Shown here: piece after piece, positions 1 to 8,188 of the stretch
Layout of the letters: the number at the start of each line of letters is the position of its first letter
Numbering within the stretch: the first letter of the stretch is position 1
Origin: Marimonas arenosa
Lineage (GTDB): Bacteria > Pseudomonadota > Alphaproteobacteria > Rhodobacterales > Rhodobacteraceae
Direction: 5' to 3'
Assembly: GCF_030848945.1 (NCBI RefSeq)
Contig: NZ_JANHAX010000001.1
Span: 1-64,000 of the forward strand
DNA length: 64,000 nt
Program-made: the position numbers and the translations under genes
Notes under the pieces: generated by a model
What the model was told of the DNA's origin: nothing
The model's database searches: none
The model's input: the letters and a program-made list of their open reading frames with translations, nothing else

Positions 1-304
1 CGGCAGGCGCGGCCGCGGCGGGAGCGGGGGCCGCGCTGCCGGCATCGGCCGGCACCTCTTCGCCTTCTTCCACCAGCACGGCGATGGCGGTGTTGACCTT
101 CACGCCCTCGGTGCCCTCGGCCACCAGCAGCTTGCCGATCACGCCTTCGTCGACCGCCTCGAATTCCATCGTCGCCTTGTCGGTCTCGATCTCGGCCAGC
201 AGGTCGCCGGATTGAACCGTGTCGCCCTCCTTGACCAGCCATTTGGCCAGCGTGCCTTCCTCCATCGTCGGAGACAGGGCGGGCATCAGGATCTCGGTTG
301 CCAT
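1..304 (-). CDS. pdhC: Pyruvate dehydrogenase E2, dihydrolipoamide acetyltransferase (5' part only)
   Basis: E2 core enzyme of the pyruvate dehydrogenase complex, passing the acetyl group to CoA in the cytoplasm. Only the first 101 residues are inside the window; the gene runs off the left edge. They make one complete lipoyl domain (about residues 2-78) with the lipoyl-lysine motif ETDKAT (K43) and the start of an Ala/Pro linker. The ATG at 304 follows a GAGAGGA ribosome site. It is the last visible gene of pdhA-pdhB-orf-pdhC, 13 bases after its neighbour. A different 2-oxoacid E2 is unlikely because pdhA and pdhB are adjacent. The DNA is a near copy of the 5' end of pdhB. Confidence 0.93.
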   Translation of the reverse strand, partial: MATEILMPALSPTMEEGTLAKWLVKEGDTVQSGDLLAEIETDKATMEFEAVDEGVIGKLLVAEGTEGVKVNTAIAVLVEEGEEVPADAGSAAPAPAAAAPA

Positions 305-317
305 CGTCTTGGTCCTC

Positions 318-752
318 TCAGTTCGCCGGGGCCTTGGCCTCGACCTTGATCTCGTAATCCGGCCCTGCCACGAAGGAGAGTTCATGCTCCCTCAGGTGCA
401 ACCGGTAGTGCTGATGTTCTTCCACCGAATCCCCGAACGGCGGAGGAACGGCGGCGCGAATGGCGCGCATGGTCGGCGACGCGCTGGCACGTTGGAAAAA
501 ACCGGGTCGGCCAGTGCGATCTGTCTGCGGTTCGACATCCTCGCGGGTGATCTGCCCGCCGTCCGAGCCGAACACGTCCTCTTTCATCGTGAAGCCGATC
601 ACGTCGGAAAACCGCAACTCGCCCGCATCGCCCGATCCCGGCGCGAACACCCGCACCGTCACGTCGCCCGCCTCGAAACGGAAGCTTTCGAGCAGGACAA
701 AGCCGCCATGGGCTTTCGAGGTGCGGATACCTGTCGGGATCGTCTCGAACAT
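318..752 (-). CDS. Conserved-looking hypothetical protein inside the pdh operon
   Basis: A 144-residue protein of unknown function, lying between pdhB (4 bases upstream) and pdhC (13 bases downstream), so almost certainly co-transcribed with them. No signal peptide, membrane segment or catalytic motif is visible. The sequence has a regular soluble pattern, with alternating beta-like stretches at the N-terminus ([14 protein letters not shown]) and at the C-terminus ([17 protein letters not shown]). The start at 752 is the first ATG in frame after pdhB. The position suggests an accessory role in the pyruvate dehydrogenase complex, but this is only inferred from location. I do not recognise the family. 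Confidence 0.75.
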   Translation of the reverse strand: MFETIPTGIRTSKAHGGFVLLESFRFEAGDVTVRVFAPGSGDAGELRFSDVIGFTMKEDVFGSDGGQITREDVEPQTDRTGRPGFFQRASASPTMRAIRAAVPPPFGDSVEEHQHYRLHLREHELSFVAGPDYEIKVEAKAPAN

Positions 753-756
753 GGGC

Positions 757-2136
757 CTACCGGTAGGTCACTTCCTTCACCGCGGCGATCACCTCGTCGG
801 CGGTCACCAGGGCGTGTTTTTCGAGGTTGGCGGCATAGGGCATGGGCACGTCCTTGCCGGTGCAGTTGACCACCGGCGCATCGAGATAGTCGAACGCGCG
901 CTGCATGATCGTCGCGGCCAGGTGGTTGCCGATCGACCCCACCGGCCAGCCTTCTTCCACCGTGACGCAGCGGTTGGTCTTCATCACCGAGGCAATCACC
1001 GTGTCATAGTCGATCGGGCGCAGGGTGCGGAGATCGATCACCTCGGCTTCGATGCCGTCAGCGGCGAGTTTCTCGGCCGCCTCCAGCGCGTATTGCATGC
1101 CGATACCGAAGCTGACGATGGTCACGTCGGTGCCCTCACGCCATACCCGCGCCTTGCCGAAGGGAATGGTGAAATCATCCATCACCGGCACCTCGCCGGT
1201 GCGGCCATAGAGGATCTCGTTTTCCAGGAAGATCACCGGGTTGGGATCGCGGATCGCGGTTTTCATCAGGCCTTTGTAGTCGCTGGCCGAATAGGGCATC
1301 ACCACTTTCAGGCCCGGGATCTGGGCATACCAGGCGGCGTAGTCCTGGCTGTGTTGGGCCGCCACGCGGGCCGCCGCGCCGTTGGGGCCGCGGAACACCA
1401 TCGGCGCGCCCATCTGGCCGCCGGACATGTAGAGCGTCTTGGCGGCCGAGTTGATCAGGTGGTCGATCGCCTGCATGGCGAAGTTGAAGGTCATGAACTC
1501 GACGATCGGGCGCAGGCCTCCCATGGCGGCACCGACGCCGATACCGGCGAAACCGTGCTCGGTGATCGGCGTGTCGATCACCCGTTTTGCGCCGAACTCG
1601 TCCAGCATGCCCTGAGAGACCTTGTAGGCGCCGTTATACTCGGCCACTTCCTCGCCCATCAGGAACACGGTGTCGTCGCGGCGCATCTCCTCGCTCATCG
1701 CGTCGCGCAGCGCTTCACGCACCGTTTGGCTTTTCATCTCTGTGCCTTCCGGCCAGTCGGGGCTGAGATCGGGCGCCGGCGCTGCCGGTGCCGCGGCCGC
1801 TGCGGCGGCGGCCGGGGCAGGGGCAGGGGCAGGGGCAGGGGCCTCTGCCGCGGGGGCGCCGGCGGTCTGGCCCGCGTCCGCCGGCACCTCTTCGCCTTCC
1901 TCGACCAGCACGGCGATGGCGGTGTTGACCTTCACCCCTTCGGTGCCTTCGGGAACCAGGATCTTGCCGATCACGCCTTCGTCGACCGCCTCGAATTCCA
2001 TCGTTGCCTTGTCGGTTTCGATCTCGGCCAGGATGTCGCCCGACTGGACGGTGTCGCCTTCCTTGACCAGCCATTTCGCCAGCGTGCCCTCTTCCATGGT
2101 GGGCGACAGCGCGGGCATCAGGATTTCGGTTGCCAT
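757..2136 (-). CDS. pdhB: Pyruvate dehydrogenase E1 component, beta subunit, with N-terminal lipoyl domain
   Basis: Beta half of the thiamine-diphosphate-dependent E1 that decarboxylates pyruvate. It has 459 residues instead of about 330 because a lipoyl domain (residues 2-78, lipoyl K43 in ETDKAT) and a long Ala/Pro linker (about 85-130) precede the transketolase-like pyrimidine and C-terminal domains (from about 137). Lipoylated E1-beta is known from alphaproteobacteria such as Sinorhizobium and Zymomonas. The ATG at 2136 has a GGAGAAA site upstream. It lies 27 bases after pdhA in the same operon. Family motifs such as [14 protein letters not shown] and the hydrophobic core of the beta subunit are intact. 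Confidence 0.96.
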   Translation of the reverse strand: MATEILMPALSPTMEEGTLAKWLVKEGDTVQSGDILAEIETDKATMEFEAVDEGVIGKILVPEGTEGVKVNTAIAVLVEEGEEVPADAGQTAGAPAAEAPAPAPAPAPAAAAAAAAPAAPAPDLSPDWPEGTEMKSQTVREALRDAMSEEMRRDDTVFLMGEEVAEYNGAYKVSQGMLDEFGAKRVIDTPITEHGFAGIGVGAAMGGLRPIVEFMTFNFAMQAIDHLINSAAKTLYMSGGQMGAPMVFRGPNGAAARVAAQHSQDYAAWYAQIPGLKVVMPYSASDYKGLMKTAIRDPNPVIFLENEILYGRTGEVPVMDDFTIPFGKARVWREGTDVTIVSFGIGMQYALEAAEKLAADGIEAEVIDLRTLRPIDYDTVIASVMKTNRCVTVEEGWPVGSIGNHLAATIMQRAFDYLDAPVVNCTGKDVPMPYAANLEKHALVTADEVIAAVKEVTYR

Positions 2137-2163
2137 TGTCTTTTTCTCCAGCCTGTCAGAGGG

Positions 2164-3159
2164 TTACGCTTCGGCGTAAATGTCGGTCCAGAGCTCGTCC
2201 AGCGCCGGTTCGGGACTGGTGCGGGCAAACTCGGCGGCGTCGTTGACAACAGCCTTGATCTCTTTGTCGATCGCCTTGAGGTCGTCCTCGGAGGCATGGC
2301 CTCCATCGATCAGTAGTTCTCGCACATGCTCGATGGCGTCGGACTTCTCACGCACCTTCTGCACCTCTTCGCGGGTACGGTATTTCGCCGGGTCCGACAT
2401 CGAGTGGCCGCGATATCGGTAGGTCATCATCTCGAGGATATACGGCCCCTTGCCGGCGCGGCAGTGCGCCACCGCCTTTTCGCCGGCTTCCTTGACGGCC
2501 AGCACGTCCATGCCGTCGACGGTTTCACCGGGAATGCCGAACGCCTCGCCGCGGGTGTGGATATCCGGCGACGAGGTCGAGCGCTGTTGCGCCGTGCCCA
2601 TGGCGTATTTGTTGTTCTCGATCACGAAGACCACCGGCAGATCCCACAGCGCGGCCATGTTGAAGGTCTCATACACCTGGCCCTGGTTGGCGGCGCCGTC
2701 GCCGAAATAGGTGAAGGTCACGCGACCATTGTCGCGGTACTTGTCAGCGAAGGCCAGTCCGGCACCCAGCGGCACCTGTGCCGCGACGATGCCGTGGCCG
2801 CCATAGAAATGCTTCTCCTTCGAAAACATGTGCATCGAGCCGCCCTTGCCCTTGGAATAGCCGCCTTCGCGGCCGGTGAGCTCGGCCATCACCCCGCCGG
2901 GATCCATGCCGCAGGCCAGCATGTGGCCGTGATCGCGGTAGGAGGTGATGCGCTTGTCGCCGTCTTCGGCCACCGCTTCGAGACCGACGACGACCGCTTC
3001 CTGGCCGATGTAGAGATGGCAGAACCCGCCGATCAGGCCCATGCCGTAGAGTTGTCCGGCCTTTTCCTCGAATCGTCGGATCAACAGCATGTTGCGATAA
3101 TACGCCTTGAGCTCATCTCCTGATGTATTTGATTTCTTTGCAGGTTTCTTTGCGGCCAT
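2164..3159 (-). CDS. pdhA: Pyruvate dehydrogenase E1 component, alpha subunit
   Basis: Alpha half of the E1 enzyme, which binds thiamine diphosphate and decarboxylates pyruvate to acetyl-CoA precursors. The 331-residue length is normal. The thiamine diphosphate motif is clear: GDGAANQG at residues 153-160 closing with ENN at 181-183. The loop SMSDPAKYR that packs over the cofactor is also present. A short Lys-rich N-terminus precedes the fold. It is the first gene of the pdh operon; a 7+7 inverted repeat lies in an AT-rich patch 28-45 bases upstream of its start. Confidence 0.96.
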   Translation of the reverse strand: MAAKKPAKKSNTSGDELKAYYRNMLLIRRFEEKAGQLYGMGLIGGFCHLYIGQEAVVVGLEAVAEDGDKRITSYRDHGHMLACGMDPGGVMAELTGREGGYSKGKGGSMHMFSKEKHFYGGHGIVAAQVPLGAGLAFADKYRDNGRVTFTYFGDGAANQGQVYETFNMAALWDLPVVFVIENNKYAMGTAQQRSTSSPDIHTRGEAFGIPGETVDGMDVLAVKEAGEKAVAHCRAGKGPYILEMMTYRYRGHSMSDPAKYRTREEVQKVREKSDAIEHVRELLIDGGHASEDDLKAIDKEIKAVVNDAAEFARTSPEPALDELWTDIYAEA

Positions 3160-3186
3160 GGGGCGGGGCCTCCGTCTGGGAAAAAG

Positions 3187-3204
3187 TAGTTTAGCTTTAA
3201 ACTA
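3187..3204 (-). promoter_or_regulatory. Inverted repeat in the pdhA promoter region
   Basis: TAGTTTA at 3187-3193 and TAAACTA at 3198-3204 form a perfect 7-base inverted repeat with a 4-base spacer. It sits in the only AT-rich patch between pdhA (start 3159) and the FtsB-like gene. Symmetry and position suggest an operator for the pdh operon, of the size bound by MarR-type dimers. The regulator is unknown. Confidence 0.45.
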
Positions 3205-3319
3205 TTAAATAGCGTATTCTGCGGCGTCATGCGAGCGGAAAATCCCTGCCGCAAGCCGGACGGCCGGTGGCGGTCACTGCGGTGATGTTGGAGCAAGCGG
3301 GCAACCTTGCCCGGCCGGG

Positions 3320-3631
3320 TCAGCGAATGACGATTTCGTCGGCGCGGATCAGGCCGAGAACGTCGCGGGTCTGCTGATCGAGCAGGTCGAGGTCGAGATA
3401 ATCGTCCGACAGCCGCCGGGTCCGGTTCTCCATCCGGGCAACCTCGGCGTCCAGCGCCTCGAGCTCGGCCCGCAGTTCGGCGCGTTCGGCGAGGATTTCG
3501 GCGCGGCGAAACAGGCCGTAGTCGCCCTGCACCGCGGCGAAGGTGAAGTAGAGCCCGAGCGAAAAGGCGAGGGCGAAAAACGCCATGCCGCCCAATGCGG
3601 GCCGATAGCCACGGGAAATGCGAACCTTCAT
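3320..3631 (-). CDS. FtsB/DivIC-like septum formation initiator
   Basis: A small bitopic membrane protein of 103 residues resembling FtsB/DivIC, which links FtsL and FtsQ in the divisome. A short basic N-terminus is followed by one membrane helix (about residues 12-34) and a periplasmic coiled coil with heptad-like leucines, alanines and glutamates (about 42-75). A C-terminal region then contains the LDLLDQQTRDVLG element typical of the family. In Rhodobacterales it commonly precedes pdhA. Here 160 bases with their own inverted repeat separate the two, so they may be transcribed apart. Confidence 0.85.
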   Translation of the reverse strand: MKVRISRGYRPALGGMAFFALAFSLGLYFTFAAVQGDYGLFRRAEILAERAELRAELEALDAEVARMENRTRRLSDDYLDLDLLDQQTRDVLGLIRADEIVIR

Positions 3632-3785
3632 GTCTCTCTGCCGAACCGGGGCATTTTCGCCCTCGTTGCCTCAATGCGTCGTGTTGTGACGTTGGGAAAT
3701 ACATGCCACAGCCGATTCGGCTTGTGAATCCCCCTTTTTCTCGTGGCTGCGATTTGCTCTGATTGACCAGAAGGGAGAGACGAAA

Positions 3786-5408
3786 ATGACACAATCGCCA
3801 CCGCGCAGCCATCTGCCCACGCATGAGGTCGAGAACCAGCCGGCGGCGCGCGACGGGTTCGATCTTTGGGCCGCCGACCCGGTCCTGCGCGACCATGTCG
3901 CGTTATCCTCGGCCGATCCCGGCCCGCTGGGGCACTATGGCGCGCTGATGGGCGGCGCGGAGATGCGCGAGGCCGGGCGCGCGGCCAACCGTGTGCCGCC
4001 CGAGCTGGTCACCTTCGACCGCTCCGGCCGACGGCTCGACGAGGTGCGGTTTCACCCGGCCTATCACCAGCTGATGGATACGGGTCTGTCGGCCGGGTTT
4101 GCCGCAGCGGCCTGGGACGGAGCCCCCGGCGGCCACACGGCGCACGCCGCGATGTGCTACATGACCAGCCAGGTCGAGCCTGGCGTGACCTGCCCGATGG
4201 TGATGACCTATGCCGCGGTGCCGGCGCTGGCCGCCGCGCCGGACCTGGCCCGCGACTGGGTGCCGAAGCTCACGGCGCGCGCCTACGACACCGCCCTCGC
4301 GCCGGTGACGGAAAAACGCGCCGCCACGCTCGGCATGGCGATGACCGAGAAACAGGGCGGCTCGGACGTGCGCGCCAACAGTACGGTGGCAACACCCGAT
4401 GGCGACGCCTACCGCCTGCGCGGCCACAAGTGGTTCTGTTCGGCGCCGATGTGCGACGGTTTCCTGACGCTGGCCCAGGCGCCCGGCGGGCTGACCTGTT
4501 TCCTGGTGCCGCGCTGGCTCGACGGCGAACGCAACAGCCTGCACGTGATGCGGCTCAAGGACAAACTCGGCAACCGGGCCAATGCCAGCTCCGAGATCGA
4601 ATATCACGACACCCTGGCCTTCCGCCTCGGCGACGAGGGCCGCGGGGTGAAGACCATCATCGAGATGGTGCACCACACAAGGCTCAGCACCTCGATCGCG
4701 CCGGCCGGGCTGATGCGGGCGGCGCTGGCCGAGGCGTATTACTGGGTCCACAACCGCTCGGCCTTTCAGCGCCGGCTGATCGATCAGCCGATGATGCGCG
4801 CGGTGCTGGCCGACCTGACGCTCGATTTCGAGGGCAGCGCGGCTTTGGCCTTCCGCATCGCCCGGGCGTTCGATGGCAGCAGCGAAGACGACCGCGCCTT
4901 TGCCCGCATCGCCGTCGCGCTGGCGAAGTTCCTCGGCAACAAGCTCTGTCCGAACGTGATCTACGAGGCGATGGAGTGCCTTGGCGGGGTCGGCTACACC
5001 GAGGAGACGCCGCTGCCGCTGCTCTATCGCGAGGCGCCCCTGAACTCGATCTGGGAAGGCTCCGGCAATGTCATCTGCCTTGACGTTCTGCGCGCACTCA
5101 GCCGCGACCCGGCGGCCCGCGATGCTCTGGAGACGGAGCTGGCCGCGGCGAGGGGCACCAGCCGTGCCTATGATGCGGCGCTGACCGCCCATCGCGCCCG
5201 CTGGCCGGCACTGCCCGCCGAGGATGAGGCGCGCTGGTTCGCCGAAAGCCTCGCCACGCTGCTGACAGCCGCGGTGCTGCTGCGGTTTTCGCCACCCGCC
5301 GTGGCTGAGGCCTATGCCGCGACCCGGCTCGACCCGGCGGGCAGGGGGCGCGTCTACGGAGCCGTCACCGGCCTCGACAGCGGAGCGATTCTGGAGCGAT
5401 TGGGATGA
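3786..5408 (+). CDS. aidB: Acyl-CoA dehydrogenase of the AidB type
   Basis: A 540-residue flavoprotein matching the size and plan of AidB/isovaleryl-CoA-dehydrogenase-like proteins of the adaptive response to alkylation damage. The N-terminal segment HEVENQPAARDGFDLW, the motif MTEKQGGSDVRANS, and the C-terminal stretch ECLGGVGYTEETPLPLLYRE followed by NSIWEGSGNV are characteristic. The family binds FAD and has been reported to bind DNA; its physiological substrate is uncertain. Translation is coupled to the downstream thioesterase (4-base ATGA overlap). The ATG at 3786 follows an AAGGGAGAG site. I see no Ada-type regulator nearby, so alkylation inducibility is not supported here. Confidence 0.88.
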   Translation: MTQSPPRSHLPTHEVENQPAARDGFDLWAADPVLRDHVALSSADPGPLGHYGALMGGAEMREAGRAANRVPPELVTFDRSGRRLDEVRFHPAYHQLMDTGLSAGFAAAAWDGAPGGHTAHAAMCYMTSQVEPGVTCPMVMTYAAVPALAAAPDLARDWVPKLTARAYDTALAPVTEKRAATLGMAMTEKQGGSDVRANSTVATPDGDAYRLRGHKWFCSAPMCDGFLTLAQAPGGLTCFLVPRWLDGERNSLHVMRLKDKLGNRANASSEIEYHDTLAFRLGDEGRGVKTIIEMVHHTRLSTSIAPAGLMRAALAEAYYWVHNRSAFQRRLIDQPMMRAVLADLTLDFEGSAALAFRIARAFDGSSEDDRAFARIAVALAKFLGNKLCPNVIYEAMECLGGVGYTEETPLPLLYREAPLNSIWEGSGNVICLDVLRALSRDPAARDALETELAAARGTSRAYDAALTAHRARWPALPAEDEARWFAESLATLLTAAVLLRFSPPAVAEAYAATRLDPAGRGRVYGAVTGLDSGAILERLG

Positions 5409-5854
5409 GCTTCACCACCTACGGTGATTACGCCGCCCGCACCCGTGACAGTTTTGACCGCCAGGCGGCGATGCGCACGCTGGGGATCGCGATCACCGAT
5501 GTCGCGCCGGGCCGGGTCTGGCTGACCCTGCCGTTCCGCGCCGACCTGACCCAGCAGCATGGGTTCCTCCATGCCGCGGTGATCACAGCCGCGATGGACA
5601 GCGCCGCCGGCTACGCCGCCTATACCTTGATGCCCGAGGACGCCGGCGTACTGACCGCCGAGTTCAAGAGCTCGTTTCTCGCCCCGGCCAGGGGCAGCCG
5701 GTTCAATGTCGAGGCCCGGGTGCTGAAACCGGGCCGCACCCTGATCTTCACCGAGGCCGTGGCCCATGCCATCGACGGCGCGGCCGAACGCGAGATCGCC
5801 CGTCTGACGGCGACGATGGTGGTGGTGCAGGGCCGGGCAGATGTGACCGGGTGA
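5405..5854 (+). CDS. PaaI-family hotdog-fold thioesterase
   Basis: A 149-residue single hotdog domain predicted to hydrolyse acyl- or aryl-CoA thioesters in the cytoplasm. The segment QHGFLHAAVITAAMDSAAGYAA contains the family's HG...H/G..MD...G pattern, in which the Asp acts in catalysis. The following EFKSSFLAP strand is typical. It overlaps the AidB-like gene by 4 bases, so it probably works with it on the same acyl-CoA or clears dead-end CoA esters. The substrate cannot be read from the sequence. Confidence 0.88.
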   Translation: MSFTTYGDYAARTRDSFDRQAAMRTLGIAITDVAPGRVWLTLPFRADLTQQHGFLHAAVITAAMDSAAGYAAYTLMPEDAGVLTAEFKSSFLAPARGSRFNVEARVLKPGRTLIFTEAVAHAIDGAAEREIARLTATMVVVQGRADVTG

Positions 5855-5892
5855 GGGGAGTGATCTGATTGTGCGCCTCTGGCGCGCAGTTT

Positions 5893-5950
5893 GTTGATTG
5901 GGGGCGCTGCCCCCAAACCCCCGGAGTATTTCCGGCAAGATGAAGCAATC
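5893..5950. repeat. Intergenic repeat with GGGGGC hairpin, Rhodobacteraceae type
   Basis: The stretch contains GGGGGCGCTGCCCCC (perfect 6-base stem) followed by AACCCCCGGAGTATTT and CGGCAAGATGAAG. I recognise this order (C/G hairpin, CCCCCGGAGTATTT, AGATGAAG) as a dispersed intergenic element frequent in Rhodobacteraceae. A shortened copy in the opposite orientation lies at 24187-24208 (GTGAGTATTTTTGCCAAGAAAG on the minus strand). The hairpin could also end transcription after the thioesterase gene. Confidence 0.5.
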
Positions 5951-6014
5951 GGGGTGGTTGTTCCCTGTGGCAATGCGGCATAGGTATCGGGCAATGACAC
6001 GAGAGGAGGGCCAC

Positions 6015-6521
6015 ATGGCCGAGATCAAGGATCCCGAAAACACCATTCTGATGGAGCTCAAGGGCGGCACCGTCACCATTCAACTGATGCCCGACGTGGC
6101 CCCCAAGCACTGCGAGCGGATGAAGGAACTGGCCCGCGCCGGCGCCTATGACAACGTCGCCTTCCACCGGGTGATCGACGGTTTCATGGCCCAGACCGGC
6201 GACGTGCAGCATGCCAACATGGAACAGGGATGGAACCCGCGCATGGCCGGCACCGGCGGTTCGGACTTGCCGGACCTGCCGGCCGAGTTCAGCCGCCTCC
6301 CGCATGCCCGCGGCACGCTGGGCGCGGCCCGATCGCAGAACCCGAACAGCGCCAACAGCCAGTTCTTCATCAACTTCAAGGACAATGATTTCCTCAACGG
6401 ACAATACACCGTCTATGGCCAGGTGATCGACGGCATGGAACATGTCGACGCGATCCAGCGCGGCGAACCGCCCACCAACCCCGACCGGATGATCAGCGTC
6501 AAGGTGGCCGCCGATGCGTAA
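6015..6521 (+). CDS. Peptidyl-prolyl cis-trans isomerase, cyclophilin type, cytoplasmic
   Basis: A 168-residue cyclophilin that catalyses proline isomerisation during protein folding. Signature elements are VAFHRVIDGFMAQTGDVQ and the substrate-binding pattern AARSQNPNSANSQFFI. No signal peptide is present, so it should be cytoplasmic. I chose the ATG at 6015 because GAGGAGGG stands 5 bases before it and the cyclophilin fold begins there; a longer in-frame extension upstream would read through the 5893-5950 repeat. It overlaps the exported paralogue by 8 bases. Confidence 0.93.
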   Translation: MAEIKDPENTILMELKGGTVTIQLMPDVAPKHCERMKELARAGAYDNVAFHRVIDGFMAQTGDVQHANMEQGWNPRMAGTGGSDLPDLPAEFSRLPHARGTLGAARSQNPNSANSQFFINFKDNDFLNGQYTVYGQVIDGMEHVDAIQRGEPPTNPDRMISVKVAADA

Positions 6522-7062
6522 GCTGGCCTGTCTGCTGGCCCTGATGGCCAGCCCCGCCTTCGCCACCGGCTTGCAGATCGAGGTCGAGGGGGAAGCTGCC
6601 AACGGCATGATCGAGATCGATCTTCTGGAAGACGTGGCACCGGGTCACGCCGCGCGCATCGCCGAACTGGCTGCGGCCGGTGCCTATGACGGCGTCGTCT
6701 TCCACCGGGTGATCGACGGCTTCATGGCCCAGACCGGCGACGTGCAATTCGGCAAGATCGGCCAGGACATGCGCCGCGCCGGCATGGGCGGTTCGGACAA
6801 GCCCGACCTCAAGGCCGAGTTTTCGGATGTGCCGTTCGACCGTGGAATCGTCGGCATGGCCCGCAGCCAGGACCCCGACAGCGCCAATTCGCAGTTCTTC
6901 ATCATGTTCGACGAAGGCCATTTCCTCAACGGGCAATACACCGTTGTCGGCAAGGTCACCGGCGGCATGGAAGTGGTCGACGCGATCAAGCGCGGCAAGG
7001 GCCGCAACGGCGCGGTGATCGGCCATCCGGATGTTATGAAAACGGTGACCGTGACCGAGTGA
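6514..7062 (+). CDS. Peptidyl-prolyl cis-trans isomerase, cyclophilin type, exported
   Basis: A 182-residue cyclophilin with an N-terminal signal peptide (residues 1-16, cleaved after SPAFA), so it folds proteins in the periplasm. The motifs VVFHRVIDGFMAQTGDVQ and MARSQDPDSANSQFFI match the upstream cytoplasmic copy closely. The pair therefore arose by tandem duplication, with one copy gaining or losing a signal peptide. The 8-base overlap indicates coupled translation. Confidence 0.93.
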   Translation: MRKLACLLALMASPAFATGLQIEVEGEAANGMIEIDLLEDVAPGHAARIAELAAAGAYDGVVFHRVIDGFMAQTGDVQFGKIGQDMRRAGMGGSDKPDLKAEFSDVPFDRGIVGMARSQDPDSANSQFFIMFDEGHFLNGQYTVVGKVTGGMEVVDAIKRGKGRNGAVIGHPDVMKTVTVTE

Positions 7063-7164
7063 TGCCGCAGGGCGCCCGCCGCGCACCTCGCTTCACAAGC
7101 CCGTGTGCCGGGCTGGGCAGGACTACATGGATGGGCCATCCTTCGTCATCAGGGAGAATGGCCC

Positions 7165-8127
7165 ATGTTGTTTCGCGCTGTATCGGTGTGGCTGCTGCTG
7201 GCCGGGACGGTGCAGGCCGATCCGGCGTTCTGGCGTCACGAATGGCCGCAGACGGATTTTACCGTCACGTCGGTCGACAGCTGGACCGAGATCCTCTCGG
7301 GCGGCCCCGGCAAGGACGGCATCCCGGCGCTGAACGATCCGGCCTTCGTCCCCGTCGCCCGCGAAACCCGCATCGACCCCCGCGAGCCGGTCATCGCCGT
7401 CGAATTGCCGGGCGAGCGCCCGCGAGCCTATCCGATCCGCTATCTGACCTGGCACGAAATCGTCAACGACCGGGTTGGCGAAGTGCCGGTGGCCGTGACC
7501 TTCTGCCCGCTGTGCAACTCGGCCCTGACCTTCGATCGGCGGGTCAGGGGACAGGTGCTGCGGTTCGGCGTCACCGGCAAACTGCGGAATTCCGACATGG
7601 TGATGTATGACGTGGAGACCCAGAGTTGGTGGCAGCAGGCGCTGGGGCAGGGCATCGTCGGAGAGATGACCGGGGTCACGCTGACCCCGTTGCCGAGCTG
7701 GATGGAAAGCTGGGACGGGTTCCGGTCGCGCAACCCTGACGGTCTGGTGATGGACGAACCGGCCCACGCCCGGGCTTATGGCCGGAACCCCTATCGCGGC
7801 TACGATTCGTCGGCGCGGCCGTTTCTCTATTCCGGCGAGACCCCGCCACACGGCATCGATCCGTTGGTGCGGGTGGTGCGCGTCGGGGACCGCGCCTGGC
7901 CGCTCGCCCGGCTGCGCCAGGCCGGACGGATCGAGGAGGCCGGCGTGACCCTGTCGTGGCAGGCGGGGCAGGCCTCGGCGCTCGATACGGCGCGGATCGG
8001 GCAGGGGCGCGACGTGGGCGGCGTCCGGGTGCGCGATGGGCAGGGTCGGGACATCGCCCACGACGTACTGTTCGCCTTCGCCTTTCACGCTTTCTGGCCC
8101 GACGGCACCTGGATGCTGGGAAACTGA
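7165..8127 (+). CDS. DUF3179 family protein, exported
   Basis: A 320-residue protein of the DUF3179 family; function unknown. Residues 1-18 form a signal peptide ending at VQA. The family's cysteine motif TFCPLCNSA is present, followed by FGVTGKLRNSDMVMYD and WWQQALGQGIVG, all hallmarks of the family. The CPLC motif suggests metal or redox chemistry in the periplasm, which is an inference. The ATG at 7165 was preferred over an upstream GTG because AGGGAGA precedes it and a proper signal peptide starts there. The next gene is a thioredoxin-type membrane protein, possibly a redox partner. Confidence 0.88.
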   Translation: MLFRAVSVWLLLAGTVQADPAFWRHEWPQTDFTVTSVDSWTEILSGGPGKDGIPALNDPAFVPVARETRIDPREPVIAVELPGERPRAYPIRYLTWHEIVNDRVGEVPVAVTFCPLCNSALTFDRRVRGQVLRFGVTGKLRNSDMVMYDVETQSWWQQALGQGIVGEMTGVTLTPLPSWMESWDGFRSRNPDGLVMDEPAHARAYGRNPYRGYDSSARPFLYSGETPPHGIDPLVRVVRVGDRAWPLARLRQAGRIEEAGVTLSWQAGQASALDTARIGQGRDVGGVRVRDGQGRDIAHDVLFAFAFHAFWPDGTWMLGN

Positions 8128-8141
8128 CGCCGCGCAAAGGT

Positions 8142-8155
8142 TTGACCCGGATCAA
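8142..8155 (+). promoter_or_regulatory. FNR/FnrL-type box before the thioredoxin-membrane gene
   Basis: TTGAC-CCGG-ATCAA matches the FNR/FnrL consensus TTGAT-N4-ATCAA except for one base. Its centre (8148.5) is 41.5 bases from 8190, the distance of an activating class II site. A -10-like TAAAGT lies at 8177-8182. Transcription would then start at or next to the ATG at 8189, giving a leaderless message. Confidence 0.6.
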
Positions 8156-8188
8156 GGCGGCTGTGGTACGGCGGTCTAAAGTGCCGCC

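Noticed and set aside
460..2316. A 618-codon plus-strand open frame across pdhB
   Set aside because: Antisense to pdhB and its neighbour; it contains low-complexity GRGRGRG from the Ala/Pro linker.
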